Shown here in pieces: positions 1-9,235 of a stretch of DNA of 40,944 nt (within the stretch, counting starts at the first letter, position 1; the number at the start of each line of letters is the position of its first letter). The position numbers and the translations under genes are program-made. The notes beneath the pieces were generated by a model, which made no database searches, had not been told where the DNA came from, and saw only the letters and a list, made by a program, of their open reading frames with translations. Source of the DNA: a virus; the IMG/VR virus record IMGVR_UViG_3300043774_001310, positions 1-40,944 of that record, one strand, 5' to 3'.

Positions 1-829
1 ATGTAGGCGGCACTTGAGGAAATATTATTTTTTCAAGGATCTCTAGCAAAGAATATTGAGTTAGGTCCTGGACAGTAGTTCCTTGTGCAATTCCTCTAAA
101 TGCTGCAGGTAAAGCTAAGGTAGGGCTCAGCGTGCTGTTAAACGTAGTTGAAAGAACATTACCAGTTAGGTCTAATCCAGTATTTGCCTCAACTGTCACA
201 GAAGGTCCTCCTCCACCTTGAAGGTTAATCGTCACATCATTTCCTATATTAGTTATTGAAGCTACTCCTTCTCCTGTAAAATTTATTGAGCTAACATTTT
301 GAGTAATAACATCTTCATCCCACTGTATCTCTATAGGATTTCCTCCACCTCCTCCTGACCCATCAGTTAAACTTACCCAACCTCTATCGTCAAAGTATGC
401 AATAAGATCTTCTCCAAATAATTGATTGAATAATTCGCTTTCTGGTACACCAGACATGATTCCTGTGTAAATAATTTCACCAGGTACTCCTACTTCCGGA
501 TAGTCCGGAAAGTCCGTAAATCTCTGACGTTTAGTTTCAGAAACAACTGTCAATATGTCTTTTGCGTCTATTCTACCTGAGTTATCGATAGTTAAGTTAG
601 TTACTCCATTTTGCACAAGCGAAAGCTGTTCTAAAATATCAATTTCATCAAGCGTTGCCTTGAAAAACTGCATGCTATTTAGAGTCTCGCTATAGTTTAT
701 GTTGTCCAATAATTGTAAATTAGCGTCAGCTAGATTGGTTACATTTGAGTTTACTGTACCTACTAATTGAGTTAAGCTAGATCCTGAGATCTTCTTCTTT
801 GCTGCATTTAATTTTGAGTATATTGACAT
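1..829 (-). CDS. Tail fibre/adhesin, N-terminal part (cut by window edge)
   Basis: The frame is open from the ATG at 829 to the window edge (276 codons), so the C-terminus is missing. The first ~150 residues are clearly paralogous to the N-terminus of the adjacent giant adhesin: both contain ETLNS, a block ending RQRF followed by PDYPE and GEIIYTG/GEIIFTG, then DLIAYFDDRGWVSLT/DLIAWFDERGWVSLT and a glycine-rich hinge (SGGGGG). The shared block is probably the part that fixes the fibre to the baseplate or to another fibre, and the part after the hinge would be the exposed shaft. It lies 20 bp downstream of the larger adhesin on the same strand with no promoter between, so the two are probably co-transcribed. 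Phage tail-fibre function is inferred from the paralogue and location; the receptor is unknown. Confidence 0.75.
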   Translation of the reverse strand, partial: MSIYSKLNAAKKKISGSSLTQLVGTVNSNVTNLADANLQLLDNINYSETLNSMQFFKATLDEIDILEQLSLVQNGVTNLTIDNSGRIDAKDILTVVSETKRQRFTDFPDYPEVGVPGEIIYTGIMSGVPESELFNQLFGEDLIAYFDDRGWVSLTDGSGGGGGNPIEIQWDEDVITQNVSSINFTGEGVASITNIGNDVTINLQGGGGPSVTVEANTGLDLTGNVLSTTFNSTLSPTLALPAAFRGIAQGTTVQDLTQYSLLEILEKIIFPQVPPT

Positions 830-849
830 TTTCTATAATTTTTTAATTT

Positions 850-3800
850 TTAGTAACTAGATACGCTCACTTCAGTCATATTAAAGGTCGCTGAGAATCT
901 AATCAAACCATCACCATTCGCGAAAGTAAATCCAGAATTTTGGTAGTAGAATACAAATTTGCCTGGAGCAATATTATCGACAAATACGTATCCTGGGGTA
1001 CTTGCAGCTGTGAAGATTTCTCCAAGCCCATATAGTTCTTTCCAGTCTTGCATAAGTATAGTATCTGCAATCGGATCGTATCTTACTAGTAATTGTGACC
1101 CTAATGATATTGTATCTCCAATATTTAATCCGCTTGTTCCAGGCTGGATGACTACGCCGACTATATTTATAAAAACGCTAAATATTTTTTCAAGAGTAAC
1201 TGCTCCATTCAAATCGCTATGGATGTATACTTGAGCAAGTTCGTGTTTTTGACCACTGTTCATGATATATCCTTCATACGCTCCAGTAAATACGACGTTT
1301 TGTGCATCGCCTGCTCTTTCTATCGATCTGGATGAAAACGTAATTGCTTTATCTGATACTCCAACTGCCTCTGTGCCTAGAGTGATCGAATCTTCAGCTA
1401 GTGCAACACTATTGCTCCCTAGTGTTATTGATCTTCGGCCGATCGCCGCTACATTCTCTCCATGTGAAAATGAACTAGAAAGCTCGCCGGTGTCGTGTCG
1501 TATTTGCATCAAATAGTCCTTTCCATTAATCCATGGATATTCAGAATCCGCGATAACTGTTGTTCTAATTGAAGAGCCATCGTTACTTATTCTGAAAATA
1601 TTGTTGTATCCAACTGTTAGGTCTACTTGATTTATTTTTCCGACACATATTATATCGCCAGTAGAAAGCTCAATCATTCCATATGGAGGATACAGATGTG
1701 ATCCCAAAAGAGTTCCGCCAGTCTCGCATAGCTCCACTCTTAACGCACCATAATGAGTTACGATAACTGTATTATTGCAAGAGATTCCTTGGTACTCAGT
1801 TGTGCCACTATCACCAAGTCCAACCATAAACTCTCCATTTTCCATGAGATTAATAGAGAGGACTCCATTATTCGCCCAACTTCCTGAGTTATTAAAGCCT
1901 TGCCAATTTGATTCTAAACTAAGCGAGTCTGCTGTAACTGAAACTAACGAACTTGATGACGTATTTGAATACGTGTCGGATATGGATGTAAATATTCCAC
2001 CTAAAATCACCTCAGTCTTTGTTCTATTAAAACAAATACTCTTAACTACATCATTACATGCTCCCATCGTAATAGCCGATGTTCCATTTGCATCCATTAG
2101 CCTACAAATTCCCTTAGAAGTTATCAAAGTATTAGTAAACGCATAGTTAGAGTATATCGGCCCATTCATAGCAATATACGTAGTGTTATCATCTCCAACT
2201 AACAAACTAAAATTTTCAGCACTCAGTGGCTCTGCAAAGACTGAGAAATTAATGTTTAATGCACCAGTATTAAAATCAATCTTAGTGAATCCTTTGACGA
2301 TGTTTAGATCACCTTGATATTCATCGAAGTATCCGGAAATTATGAGGTGGCCGTCCTTAGTTTCAGCTACGTCATATATTGCAGGGACGCCGTGGACAGG
2401 ATACGCGTTTGAACTATGAGTAAATCCTTCACCAATTGCTGAGTTAAAGGAATCTACTGGATCATATGATCTGTCAAATTTAGCAACTCCTCTACACTCT
2501 ATGCTGTTAATTTCAGTAAAGGTTCCAACAACAATCAGTGAGCCGTCCTCGCATTCTATTACTTTGTAAATATACGAATTTATCGGATTACCGTTATCAT
2601 CCTGTGTTACGATAGATGGAGTTGCGACAACATTAAAATTATTATCGAGTATTATTAATCCATCGTGTTGAGTACTTCCGTATGTGCTAGAAGTGCCATA
2701 TACTGCAAAATGCAGTCCGTTTTTTAATTTAACACAACCTCGCATAGCAGCCGCAAAGTTCTCTAAACTATCTGAACCAGGCAACAAGACAGTATTTGCA
2801 ACATATCTAGAGTAAACCCGTTCAATGTTTCCATATGTAAAAACTCTCGGAAGTTCTGATGTAGGTTCGCTATATGCTTGGTACGCAGGCAAAGGATCAC
2901 CCACATTAAAATAGCTAGTATAATCATCAGGTAGTTCAAAGACATCGCTCGCTATTGAATACATAACATCTTCCGGCCATACTGAAACTCCTGCAAATGA
3001 CTTTTGTCCGCTTGCCTTAGAGTTTGACTTAGCGGCTATCGTATTCTCACCAGCAGATACTGAATTTTCTCCTATTGCTCTAGTTGAGTTTCCTAAGGAG
3101 AACGAAGCAGGACCATCAGATTCTGTTAAATATCCAGAGGCATGCGAAAACTTTCCAGTTGCTCTAGTTAATCCTCCCTCTGCATGCGAGCCTTCACCGA
3201 ATGCTGAAGTATTTGTGCCATGTACGCTTATTCCAGGCCTTTCGTTCGCTAGTGCAACATGTCTAAATATTAGCTGAACTGCTTGTGATAATTGAGCAGA
3301 TAATCCGCTAACATCCAAAATAATAATAATGTCTTCTCCTACTATAAATGAATCGGTAATCGATGCTGATTCCCAAATATCTATATTTTGTAAGTAATCT
3401 TGATCGTACTGGTCACTAGTAGAAGTAGATTGAGGAATTAGCAAGTATACTTTAGTTATTACTTGAGCCAGTAAGTTTCCATAAAATTCATACTTATTTA
3501 CATTTTTTATTCTAATTGAGTCAGAATATGGAAACGAAAATTCATTCTTTGAATAATATAATTTTTCTCCAGTTACTGAGAAATAGCCTTCTGCTTTTGA
3601 AGAAAGAGTAGATGCGATATTACTTTTACCATATGCAGTCGACCACGTCCCCAAAGCAACAGGCATTGCCACGTCATCTACATATTTTGGAATTATTGAG
3701 TTATATCCATCACCATTTATCCACAAAATATCTGGCTTATTATTAATGTAAGAAACTTCATTAGTATCTGTCTGATTCCAGTCGGCCTGTACTTGATCGA

Positions 3801-5139
3801 TTACCGGATTATTTGGATCCGTGTTGTCTACAATGTTTCCACTCACAGCTCTAACTACTTCTTGAGTATACTGAACTTCTCCGCTAGGTAATATTACTAG
3901 AAAAGTATTTTCTGAAACGTTTGTAACATCGTCTGAAATAGTATCCAAGTATAAAGTATCTCCGATTACAACTGTTGTTCCATCTTGAGTAACATTTGGT
4001 TTATTATTAATATATGAAACTTCACCAGTATCACTTTGAGTCCAATCAGCCTGTACTTGATCAATTACTGGATTGTTAGGATCTGTGTTATCGACGATAT
4101 TTCCGCTAATTGCTCTAACTACCATTTGAGTATACTGAACTTCTCCAGTAGATAATATTACTAAGAATGTATTGTCTGAGACATTCGTCAAATCTTCAGT
4201 AACGCTCGACAAGTGTAAAGTATCACTAACCACGACAGTTGAACCGTCCTGAGAAACGCTTGGCTTATTATTAATGTACGAAACTTCATTAGTATCTGTT
4301 TGATTCCAGTCAGCCTGTACTTGATCAATTACTGGATTGTTAGGATCTGTATTGTCTACAATGTTTCCATCAACTGTTCTAACTACTTGAGAAGTTTTCT
4401 TAAGTATTCCACTACTTGCTGTTCCAATAACCACAAATTCAGTTATAGAATTAGTCCCATCGTTAGGAATATCTGGTAAATAGACATCAGTTTCGATGGT
4501 TACTGAATCTCCATCATCAAGTATGCTGCTATCGTGTAATTCAAGAGTGTCTGTCCATTTTGGAATTCTTCCAATTTCATCACCACCGCCTATCAATGTT
4601 CCAAATCCTCCCTCTACGTCAATTGTTACTTCTCCTATACCGCTCGGTGGAGTGATAGTAACGTATGGAGAAGTAGTTGTGATGCTTGTAACAATTCCGC
4701 CTCCACCTCCTTCATTTCCAGTAGTCAAACTTACCCATCCTCTTTCATCAAACCATGCAATAAGGTCAAGTCCAGTAAATATTATTTCTCCATCAACTCC
4801 AGTCTCCGGATAATCAGGATAACTCACAAACCTCTGTCTTTGCGTTTCAGTAACCTCGAACAGCATAGTGGCTCCTTCAAGTCTGCCCTGATTATCTAGT
4901 AAAAGCTTTGTGATTCCATTATTTTTAACAGCAATAGTGTCTGTTGCAATCAAGTTATCAGCAGTTATTGTGCTTACATATATTGAATTTAGAGTTTCAT
5001 CATACTCAATTGATTGTAAAAATATCTTTACTGCATCTGAAAGAGTAGCAAAATTCAAATTAGTAACATCGATTATTGATGTTAAACTTGAATTAGTTAA
5101 CTTTCTTACTTTATTTAGATTACCGTAGGTGGTTGCCAT
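850..5139 (-). CDS. Giant tail adhesin with internal repeats and beta-propeller
   Basis: This 1429-aa protein is probably a receptor-binding tail fibre. Domains in order: an N-terminal attachment block of ~150 residues shared with the neighbouring adhesin; a Gly5 hinge; three copies of an 88-residue repeat (core GNIVDNTDPNNPVIDQVQADW); YadA/Hia-like head motifs of the type SHAEG, SHASG and ENSVSAG; an inserted region with at least four delta-60-type propeller blades (for example EDGSLIVVGTF and KDGHLIISGYF, each followed by a Lys/Arg-x-Asp strand); a second run of YadA-like motifs (GRRSITLGSNSVAL); and a beta-rich tip. The start is the ATG at 5139; a TTG codon lies just before it but the late promoter spacing and the paralogue favour ATG. 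A TATAAATA promoter sits 25 bp upstream. Adhesin function is inferred from architecture. Confidence 0.85.
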   Translation of the reverse strand: MATTYGNLNKVRKLTNSSLTSIIDVTNLNFATLSDAVKIFLQSIEYDETLNSIYVSTITADNLIATDTIAVKNNGITKLLLDNQGRLEGATMLFEVTETQRQRFVSYPDYPETGVDGEIIFTGLDLIAWFDERGWVSLTTGNEGGGGGIVTSITTTSPYVTITPPSGIGEVTIDVEGGFGTLIGGGDEIGRIPKWTDTLELHDSSILDDGDSVTIETDVYLPDIPNDGTNSITEFVVIGTASSGILKKTSQVVRTVDGNIVDNTDPNNPVIDQVQADWNQTDTNEVSYINNKPSVSQDGSTVVVSDTLHLSSVTEDLTNVSDNTFLVILSTGEVQYTQMVVRAISGNIVDNTDPNNPVIDQVQADWTQSDTGEVSYINNKPNVTQDGTTVVIGDTLYLDTISDDVTNVSENTFLVILPSGEVQYTQEVVRAVSGNIVDNTDPNNPVIDQVQADWNQTDTNEVSYINNKPDILWINGDGYNSIIPKYVDDVAMPVALGTWSTAYGKSNIASTLSSKAEGYFSVTGEKLYYSKNEFSFPYSDSIRIKNVNKYEFYGNLLAQVITKVYLLIPQSTSTSDQYDQDYLQNIDIWESASITDSFIVGEDIIIILDVSGLSAQLSQAVQLIFRHVALANERPGISVHGTNTSAFGEGSHAEGGLTRATGKFSHASGYLTESDGPASFSLGNSTRAIGENSVSAGENTIAAKSNSKASGQKSFAGVSVWPEDVMYSIASDVFELPDDYTSYFNVGDPLPAYQAYSEPTSELPRVFTYGNIERVYSRYVANTVLLPGSDSLENFAAAMRGCVKLKNGLHFAVYGTSSTYGSTQHDGLIILDNNFNVVATPSIVTQDDNGNPINSYIYKVIECEDGSLIVVGTFTEINSIECRGVAKFDRSYDPVDSFNSAIGEGFTHSSNAYPVHGVPAIYDVAETKDGHLIISGYFDEYQGDLNIVKGFTKIDFNTGALNINFSVFAEPLSAENFSLLVGDDNTTYIAMNGPIYSNYAFTNTLITSKGICRLMDANGTSAITMGACNDVVKSICFNRTKTEVILGGIFTSISDTYSNTSSSSLVSVTADSLSLESNWQGFNNSGSWANNGVLSINLMENGEFMVGLGDSGTTEYQGISCNNTVIVTHYGALRVELCETGGTLLGSHLYPPYGMIELSTGDIICVGKINQVDLTVGYNNIFRISNDGSSIRTTVIADSEYPWINGKDYLMQIRHDTGELSSSFSHGENVAAIGRRSITLGSNSVALAEDSITLGTEAVGVSDKAITFSSRSIERAGDAQNVVFTGAYEGYIMNSGQKHELAQVYIHSDLNGAVTLEKIFSVFINIVGVVIQPGTSGLNIGDTISLGSQLLVRYDPIADTILMQDWKELYGLGEIFTAASTPGYVFVDNIAPGKFVFYYQNSGFTFANGDGLIRFSATFNMTEVSVSSY
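3735..4385 (-). repeat. 264-bp tandem repeats inside the adhesin gene
   Basis: A nearly identical ~90-bp block recurs with an exact 264-bp period. The same marker (tgtacttgatc on the plus strand) starts at 3788, 4052 and 4316. It encodes an 88-residue repeat unit present as two full copies plus the conserved part of a third. The period is a multiple of three, so gain or loss of a unit keeps the frame. Confidence 0.9.
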
Positions 5140-5163
5140 CAATATTGCTTTATTTTATAATCT

Positions 5164-5171
5164 TATTTATA
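5164..5171 (-). promoter_or_regulatory. T4-like late promoter of the giant adhesin
   Basis: Read on the minus strand this is TATAAATA, identical to the T4 late promoter core. If the core spans -13 to -6 as in T4, transcription would start near 5158, 19 nt before the adhesin ATG. It overlaps the short gap to the upstream amidoligase-like gene. Confidence 0.7.
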
Positions 5172-5177
5172 CTTTTC

Positions 5178-6482
5178 TCATTCGGATACGAATTTACAAG
5201 AAGTATCTACTGTTGCGTCTATTGAAAAACTTCCGCCAATCACCAAACACTTATCAAAAGATCCCTTCATCACCACCTTTTGGGAATTTGATAAAAAGCT
5301 ATTTTCTATCAAATTACTTGAAGTAGTATATGAACATTCTATTACCTTTGAATCATTGACTCGGTTACTAGTATGTAGTCTGCAGCCCGTCAATTTAGAT
5401 TCTTCTAATGTGCAGTTATCGAATAAGCAGTTTTTCGCGTCAATAGTAAGAACACAATCAAAAAATTCAATATTCTCAATCAATATTCCTCGATCAATCT
5501 TTGCGTTTTTGATCTGTAATATTCCTCTAGACTTGTCATAATTTACTGAGCCCTTTGAGAAGTTTCCATATGCAACTAACTTAAAAAGATCATTTCTTAT
5601 TAAAGAATAAGTAGATTCAATCAAATACTTGTCTGATCTAAGGTCAACGTATATGTCTATTTCTGGAAAAGCTCTTCTAAAGTTTGTAACATTTTTAGTA
5701 GATTCTATTGCTTTTTCATATTTTGAGAACATTTCTTCAATTTTTCTACTTTCAGATACGCTGTATTCTGATGAATTTGATAATGCTGAATACAGACCTT
5801 CGATTATAGAATTCAACGTACTAACTGCTTCTTCCTTCTTTAGAAAATAATCTTTCCCTCCAATGTAACTAGTAATCAATTTTCCTTCGCCCAATTCACT
5901 AAAATCTGTTGCAAAAAAGTCAGACTCTGGAAAACTTAATTCCATATAATTAATTTTTTCCATCATATGAGTCTTTAAAACCGTAGTAAATGGATTTTTA
6001 GGATGAATGAAAGCTAGACGATTTCTCTTGTATTTCTTTTCAGGGTCCCAAGTTTCAAATAACTTTTCTTCGTTTATTCCCACTAAATACTTTAAAATAT
6101 TTAGGTTCTTTAGATTAGGTATTCTGAGCTCCTCTTCATTCAGTTCAATCTTACATATGACTCTGTTCGTATCTAACGCAAAACCTACATCGTTTATAAT
6201 ATTCATAGTTCTTAACATAATATGAACTGCTTCATGATATGGAATTAGCCCAGTTGAGAGAGAAACTGAGTTAAATTTGCTAGAAAGAGTTGGTGCAAGC
6301 TTAAAAATTTCAATAGAAGGCTGCATAGTTTCATTAACGTTTGCAAACCATTTTACTTTTTTACCTAGATTTCTAGCAAATTTAGCAGCAAGCTCATTCT
6401 TCTTTAGCGGAGAGTAGAATTCAAAATTGAAAGCGACTAATGTATTTTCAAAAAGGTCCTTTTTGTTAATTTCTAAAAACAT
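5178..6482 (-). CDS. Amidoligase-like protein, probably degenerate
   Basis: The 434-aa protein follows the layout of phage proteins of the amidoligase family (ATP-grasp/GCS-like fold): an N-terminal FNFEFYSP strand like the usual IELEFFS, then a block beginning GLIPYHEA with a following TNR segment, then YLVGINEEKLFETWDPEKKYKRN resembling the family's Leu-rich, EEKVxxLFPER region, then SYIGGKDY resembling the family's FRYxGGKDY. Residues normally conserved look altered: the His-containing HVNIS-type strand reads CKIEL and the Glu-Phe-Arg before YxGGKDY reads Ile-Thr-Ser. It may therefore bind without catalysing. Residues ~310-430 have short Cys/Asn-rich repeats (FDNCTLEES, LTGCRLHTS) suggestive of a right-handed beta-helix, fitting a fibre-associated or chaperone role next to two adhesins. 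Family assignment is from memory of motifs. Confidence 0.5.
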   Translation of the reverse strand: MFLEINKKDLFENTLVAFNFEFYSPLKKNELAAKFARNLGKKVKWFANVNETMQPSIEIFKLAPTLSSKFNSVSLSTGLIPYHEAVHIMLRTMNIINDVGFALDTNRVICKIELNEEELRIPNLKNLNILKYLVGINEEKLFETWDPEKKYKRNRLAFIHPKNPFTTVLKTHMMEKINYMELSFPESDFFATDFSELGEGKLITSYIGGKDYFLKKEEAVSTLNSIIEGLYSALSNSSEYSVSESRKIEEMFSKYEKAIESTKNVTNFRRAFPEIDIYVDLRSDKYLIESTYSLIRNDLFKLVAYGNFSKGSVNYDKSRGILQIKNAKIDRGILIENIEFFDCVLTIDAKNCLFDNCTLEESKLTGCRLHTSNRVNDSKVIECSYTTSSNLIENSFLSNSQKVVMKGSFDKCLVIGGSFSIDATVDTSCKFVSE

Positions 6483-6498
6483 GCTAAATTCTTTAGAT

Positions 6499-6506
6499 TA
6501 TTTATT
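6499..6506 (-). promoter_or_regulatory. T4-like late promoter of the amidoligase-like gene
   Basis: Minus-strand AATAAATA followed by ATCTAAAG. The predicted start near 6493 gives an 11-nt leader. It is divergent from the promoter at 6563, so one 108-bp gap drives both flanking genes. Confidence 0.6.
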
Positions 6507-6562
6507 TTATCAGTACAGGTAAAGATAGATAGTTTCTCATATCCATATTCTAAATATTCGAT

Positions 6563-6570
6563 AATAAATA
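6563..6570 (+). promoter_or_regulatory. T4-like late promoter of the gp6-like gene
   Basis: AATAAATA followed by an A-rich run (acaaaaag). The predicted start near 6576 leaves a 15-nt leader before the gp6-like ATG. Confidence 0.6.
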
Positions 6571-6590
6571 ACAAAAAGAACTGATTCTGA

Positions 6591-8255
6591 ATGGCAACTG
6601 CTTCTGAGAAGTTTAAGATTCTAAAGACACTCAATATTTTTATTGAAAATATTATGACAGATACTATTCAGTATCTAACCACTCAATTTAATCAGAGCAG
6701 AACGGTTTTTACTGTTGCTTCTCCATTCGGGCAGTTATTGCTAGTAATTGAAAATTTAACGCAGCTTGTCTTTTATTACATCGAGGACTCTATAACTGAA
6801 CTAAACATAAATGAGGCAACTCGACTTACGTCAGTATACTCTTTAGCTAGCTTAGCTGGCCACAATCCTAGTCGTGCAATCTCAGCAGTTGGTGAAATAT
6901 CACTTAGTACAACTTCTGCTGCAATTGATGCTCCATCAGATATTGTGATAATTCCAAATATGACAAAGCTTTCATGCTTGAATAATAGTCTATCATATAT
7001 TTTAGATCTTCCTCAAGATGATATAAAATTTGCATTTAATGGAACAGACAATGGCGTAAAATTTCAAATTAGACAGGGAATTATAGAAACTCAAACCGTT
7101 GTTTCAAAGGGGCAGCCAATGGAAAGTTTTTCAATAGGAAGTCCTCAAAACTTTTATATTGATAATTTTTATGTAAATGTTTATGTGAACGGTGAGAAAT
7201 GGAAAAAGTATGAATCTTTCTTAGATATTCCCAGAGATGCTAAAGGATTTGTAGCAAAAACTGGAATTACATCAGGCCTAGATATTTACTTTGGAAACAC
7301 AAATTTTGGAAAAATTCCTCCAACTGGAGCAACAATACAAGTAGAATATTTGGTAACCGAGGGTGCAAATGGAAATTTAAGAACAAGCGATCCAAAAGCA
7401 TTAAGTTTTCAATTCGTGGATACTGGATTTTCATTATTGGGTGAGGAAATTGATCTTAATAAGTATACTACATTAGTTTGTACAAATGCTCCATATTTTG
7501 GAACAAATCCTGAGGATTCTAGAGTTACTCGACTAGTTGCTCCACATACTTCTAAGAGTTTTGCTTTAGTTAATGAAAAGCATTACGAAATACTGCTAAG
7601 AAAGTTAAACTTATTTTCAATGATTAGAATATTCATTGATAAAATAGACGGACGCTTGCTAAATCTTTTCCTAGTATTGGATTCAAGAAAAGCTTTTAAG
7701 AATAGCTTAGATTATTTTGGAGCAAGCTTAGATAAATTTGTGATGAATGACTACCAAAAGAATAAAATACTTCAATATATTGAAAAATCTGGAAGTAAAC
7801 TCATATCTACTGATATTAGAATATTAGATCCAGTAATAAGCAGATATGTTATAAACGTATCAATAATTGTTTTTGATGATATTGCTACTGAAATCATCAA
7901 GCGTGACATATATTACGCATTAGGTAACTTTTTCATTGAGAATACTCGCAGAGGTAGAATACCTAGAAGTGATCTTATTAAAATAATTGAAGAAATCAAC
8001 GGAGTCGATACTGTTCAAGTTTCTCTAATTAGCGAAAAGAATGAAATTGCTAAACTGATAAACCCAAATGCAGCAACGGTCGGGACTGACGAATTTAATG
8101 ACATTATAATAGAGGATAATGAACTTGCAATAATCCGTGGAGGTTTTTCGGACAGATATGGAAATCAATATGTTGAAGGACTTTCTGATCAAGCATTAGG
8201 TGCAGTAAATATAAACATTAGAGAAATAACACCAAGACCCACATTTTCAATATAA
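6591..8255 (+). CDS. 6: Baseplate wedge protein, T4 gp6 / P2 J-like
   Basis: This 554-aa protein is a probable baseplate wedge subunit, the part that rings the hub and triggers sheath contraction. Supporting features are an N-terminal helical region, a beta-rich middle with the J-like pattern (VQVEYLVTEGANGNLRT type strand-turn near residue 255: GATIQVEYLVTEGANGNL) and a C-terminal domain with IDGRLLNLFLV, a helical VISRYVINVSIIV stretch and RRGRIPRSDLIKIIEEINGVD, typical of the gp6/gpJ C-terminus. T4 gp6 is about 660 aa, so this version is somewhat short. It begins a plus-strand run ending in TerL and overlaps the next start by one base (TAATG). The gp6 identity is inferred from fold-like patterns rather than a search. 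Confidence 0.75.
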   Translation: MATASEKFKILKTLNIFIENIMTDTIQYLTTQFNQSRTVFTVASPFGQLLLVIENLTQLVFYYIEDSITELNINEATRLTSVYSLASLAGHNPSRAISAVGEISLSTTSAAIDAPSDIVIIPNMTKLSCLNNSLSYILDLPQDDIKFAFNGTDNGVKFQIRQGIIETQTVVSKGQPMESFSIGSPQNFYIDNFYVNVYVNGEKWKKYESFLDIPRDAKGFVAKTGITSGLDIYFGNTNFGKIPPTGATIQVEYLVTEGANGNLRTSDPKALSFQFVDTGFSLLGEEIDLNKYTTLVCTNAPYFGTNPEDSRVTRLVAPHTSKSFALVNEKHYEILLRKLNLFSMIRIFIDKIDGRLLNLFLVLDSRKAFKNSLDYFGASLDKFVMNDYQKNKILQYIEKSGSKLISTDIRILDPVISRYVINVSIIVFDDIATEIIKRDIYYALGNFFIENTRRGRIPRSDLIKIIEEINGVDTVQVSLISEKNEIAKLINPNAATVGTDEFNDIIIEDNELAIIRGGFSDRYGNQYVEGLSDQALGAVNINIREITPRPTFSI

Positions 8256-8500
8256 TGGTAAAAGACAGCATATATAGAGCAGCGTACAAACGTAGAGAAA
8301 ATCGTCTACATTTAGGGTACGACTATAAAGGAAAAATTCTTAAGAACACAATTTCTCCTTTCATGTTGAATGTGAATGTTCCCCTAACTACATTCATAAA
8401 TAAATTGGATTCAATCGTATATGATTGGGTCGAGGCTGTGAAGCAAATTAAAATTTTCGCAAATCCTTTTTTAGATAAGTACGAAGACAAGATAAACTAA
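8255..8500 (+). CDS. Small basic protein of unknown function
   Basis: An 81-aa protein with a Lys/Arg-rich N-terminus (YKRRENR) and a hydrophobic, helical C-terminal half containing DSIVYDWVEAVKQIK. Its ATG shares a base with the stop of the gp6-like gene, so the two are translationally coupled. The position suggests a baseplate or assembly role. No family is recognised, and coding status rests on the tight overlap and its place in the operon. Confidence 0.65.
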   Translation: MVKDSIYRAAYKRRENRLHLGYDYKGKILKNTISPFMLNVNVPLTTFINKLDSIVYDWVEAVKQIKIFANPFLDKYEDKIN

Positions 8501-8512
8501 TATTGATATTTT

Positions 8513-9232
8513 ATGTCTAATGGAAAAATGAGTCGAGAGAATCGAAAGCATCTCAAAGACGAAATAGAAAGCTTATTAACTTCAATAAGCACAGGTCCCC
8601 AATCTGATATGGTAGTCGATGACCAAATTGCAGAACAAACAAAGGCTGAAAGCCCTTATGATTTTGAGAAAATTAGTCAAGATCTAACTAATCACGCAAG
8701 AAAGATAACGGATTCTATATACAAGAATTTTGTGGATATTGGAATCTTTGAGAAGAATGATTATCATAAGCACAAGAAAGAATTAGATACTATTCATATT
8801 TCCAACTTATTCTTTCAGTTAAAAACTATTAAGATGACCATCATTCGAGTGATGGAAGAAATAACTGCCGGGAACACTCATCCTAGATTAATTGAGGTAA
8901 TGGGACAGCTTCAAGATAAGATGGCTGCAATAACTAAGATGCAGGCAAATTACATGCTTTTTCTTGAGGAGACTTATAGAAAACTAAACGAGCCTTCTCA
9001 AAACCCAAATGATGTTAATTTGCCAAATAATCCAGAAGAAGGACAATTCTTCGTATCCGTAGGTACTAAGAACGTTATCAAAAATTTGCCAGATGCAAAA
9101 GGAGCTACTGAAAATAGTAGTACACGACTAACTGATCCTTCTTCAAAAGCAGATCTGATGAAAGAACGTAATGTTCAGATCGAGAAAGATCCAGAAGATG
9201 ACGATTTCATTGATCTCACTGAAATAATTTAA
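8513..9232 (+). CDS. Helical protein upstream of TerL; candidate small terminase
   Basis: A 239-aa mostly helical protein. Residues ~45-170 are predicted long helices (IHISNLFFQLKTIKMTIIRVMEE and LQDKMAAITKMQANYM), flanked by polar, probably disordered ends; the C-terminus is acidic (DPEDDDFIDLTEII). It ends 3 bp before the TerL start. In T4 the small terminase gp16 (164 aa, helical, oligomeric) lies directly before gp17, so position and helical make-up make it a candidate TerS. No sequence signature confirms this, and a neck or baseplate factor is possible. Confidence 0.45.
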   Translation: MSNGKMSRENRKHLKDEIESLLTSISTGPQSDMVVDDQIAEQTKAESPYDFEKISQDLTNHARKITDSIYKNFVDIGIFEKNDYHKHKKELDTIHISNLFFQLKTIKMTIIRVMEEITAGNTHPRLIEVMGQLQDKMAAITKMQANYMLFLEETYRKLNEPSQNPNDVNLPNNPEEGQFFVSVGTKNVIKNLPDAKGATENSSTRLTDPSSKADLMKERNVQIEKDPEDDDFIDLTEII

Positions 9233-9235
9233 GAT

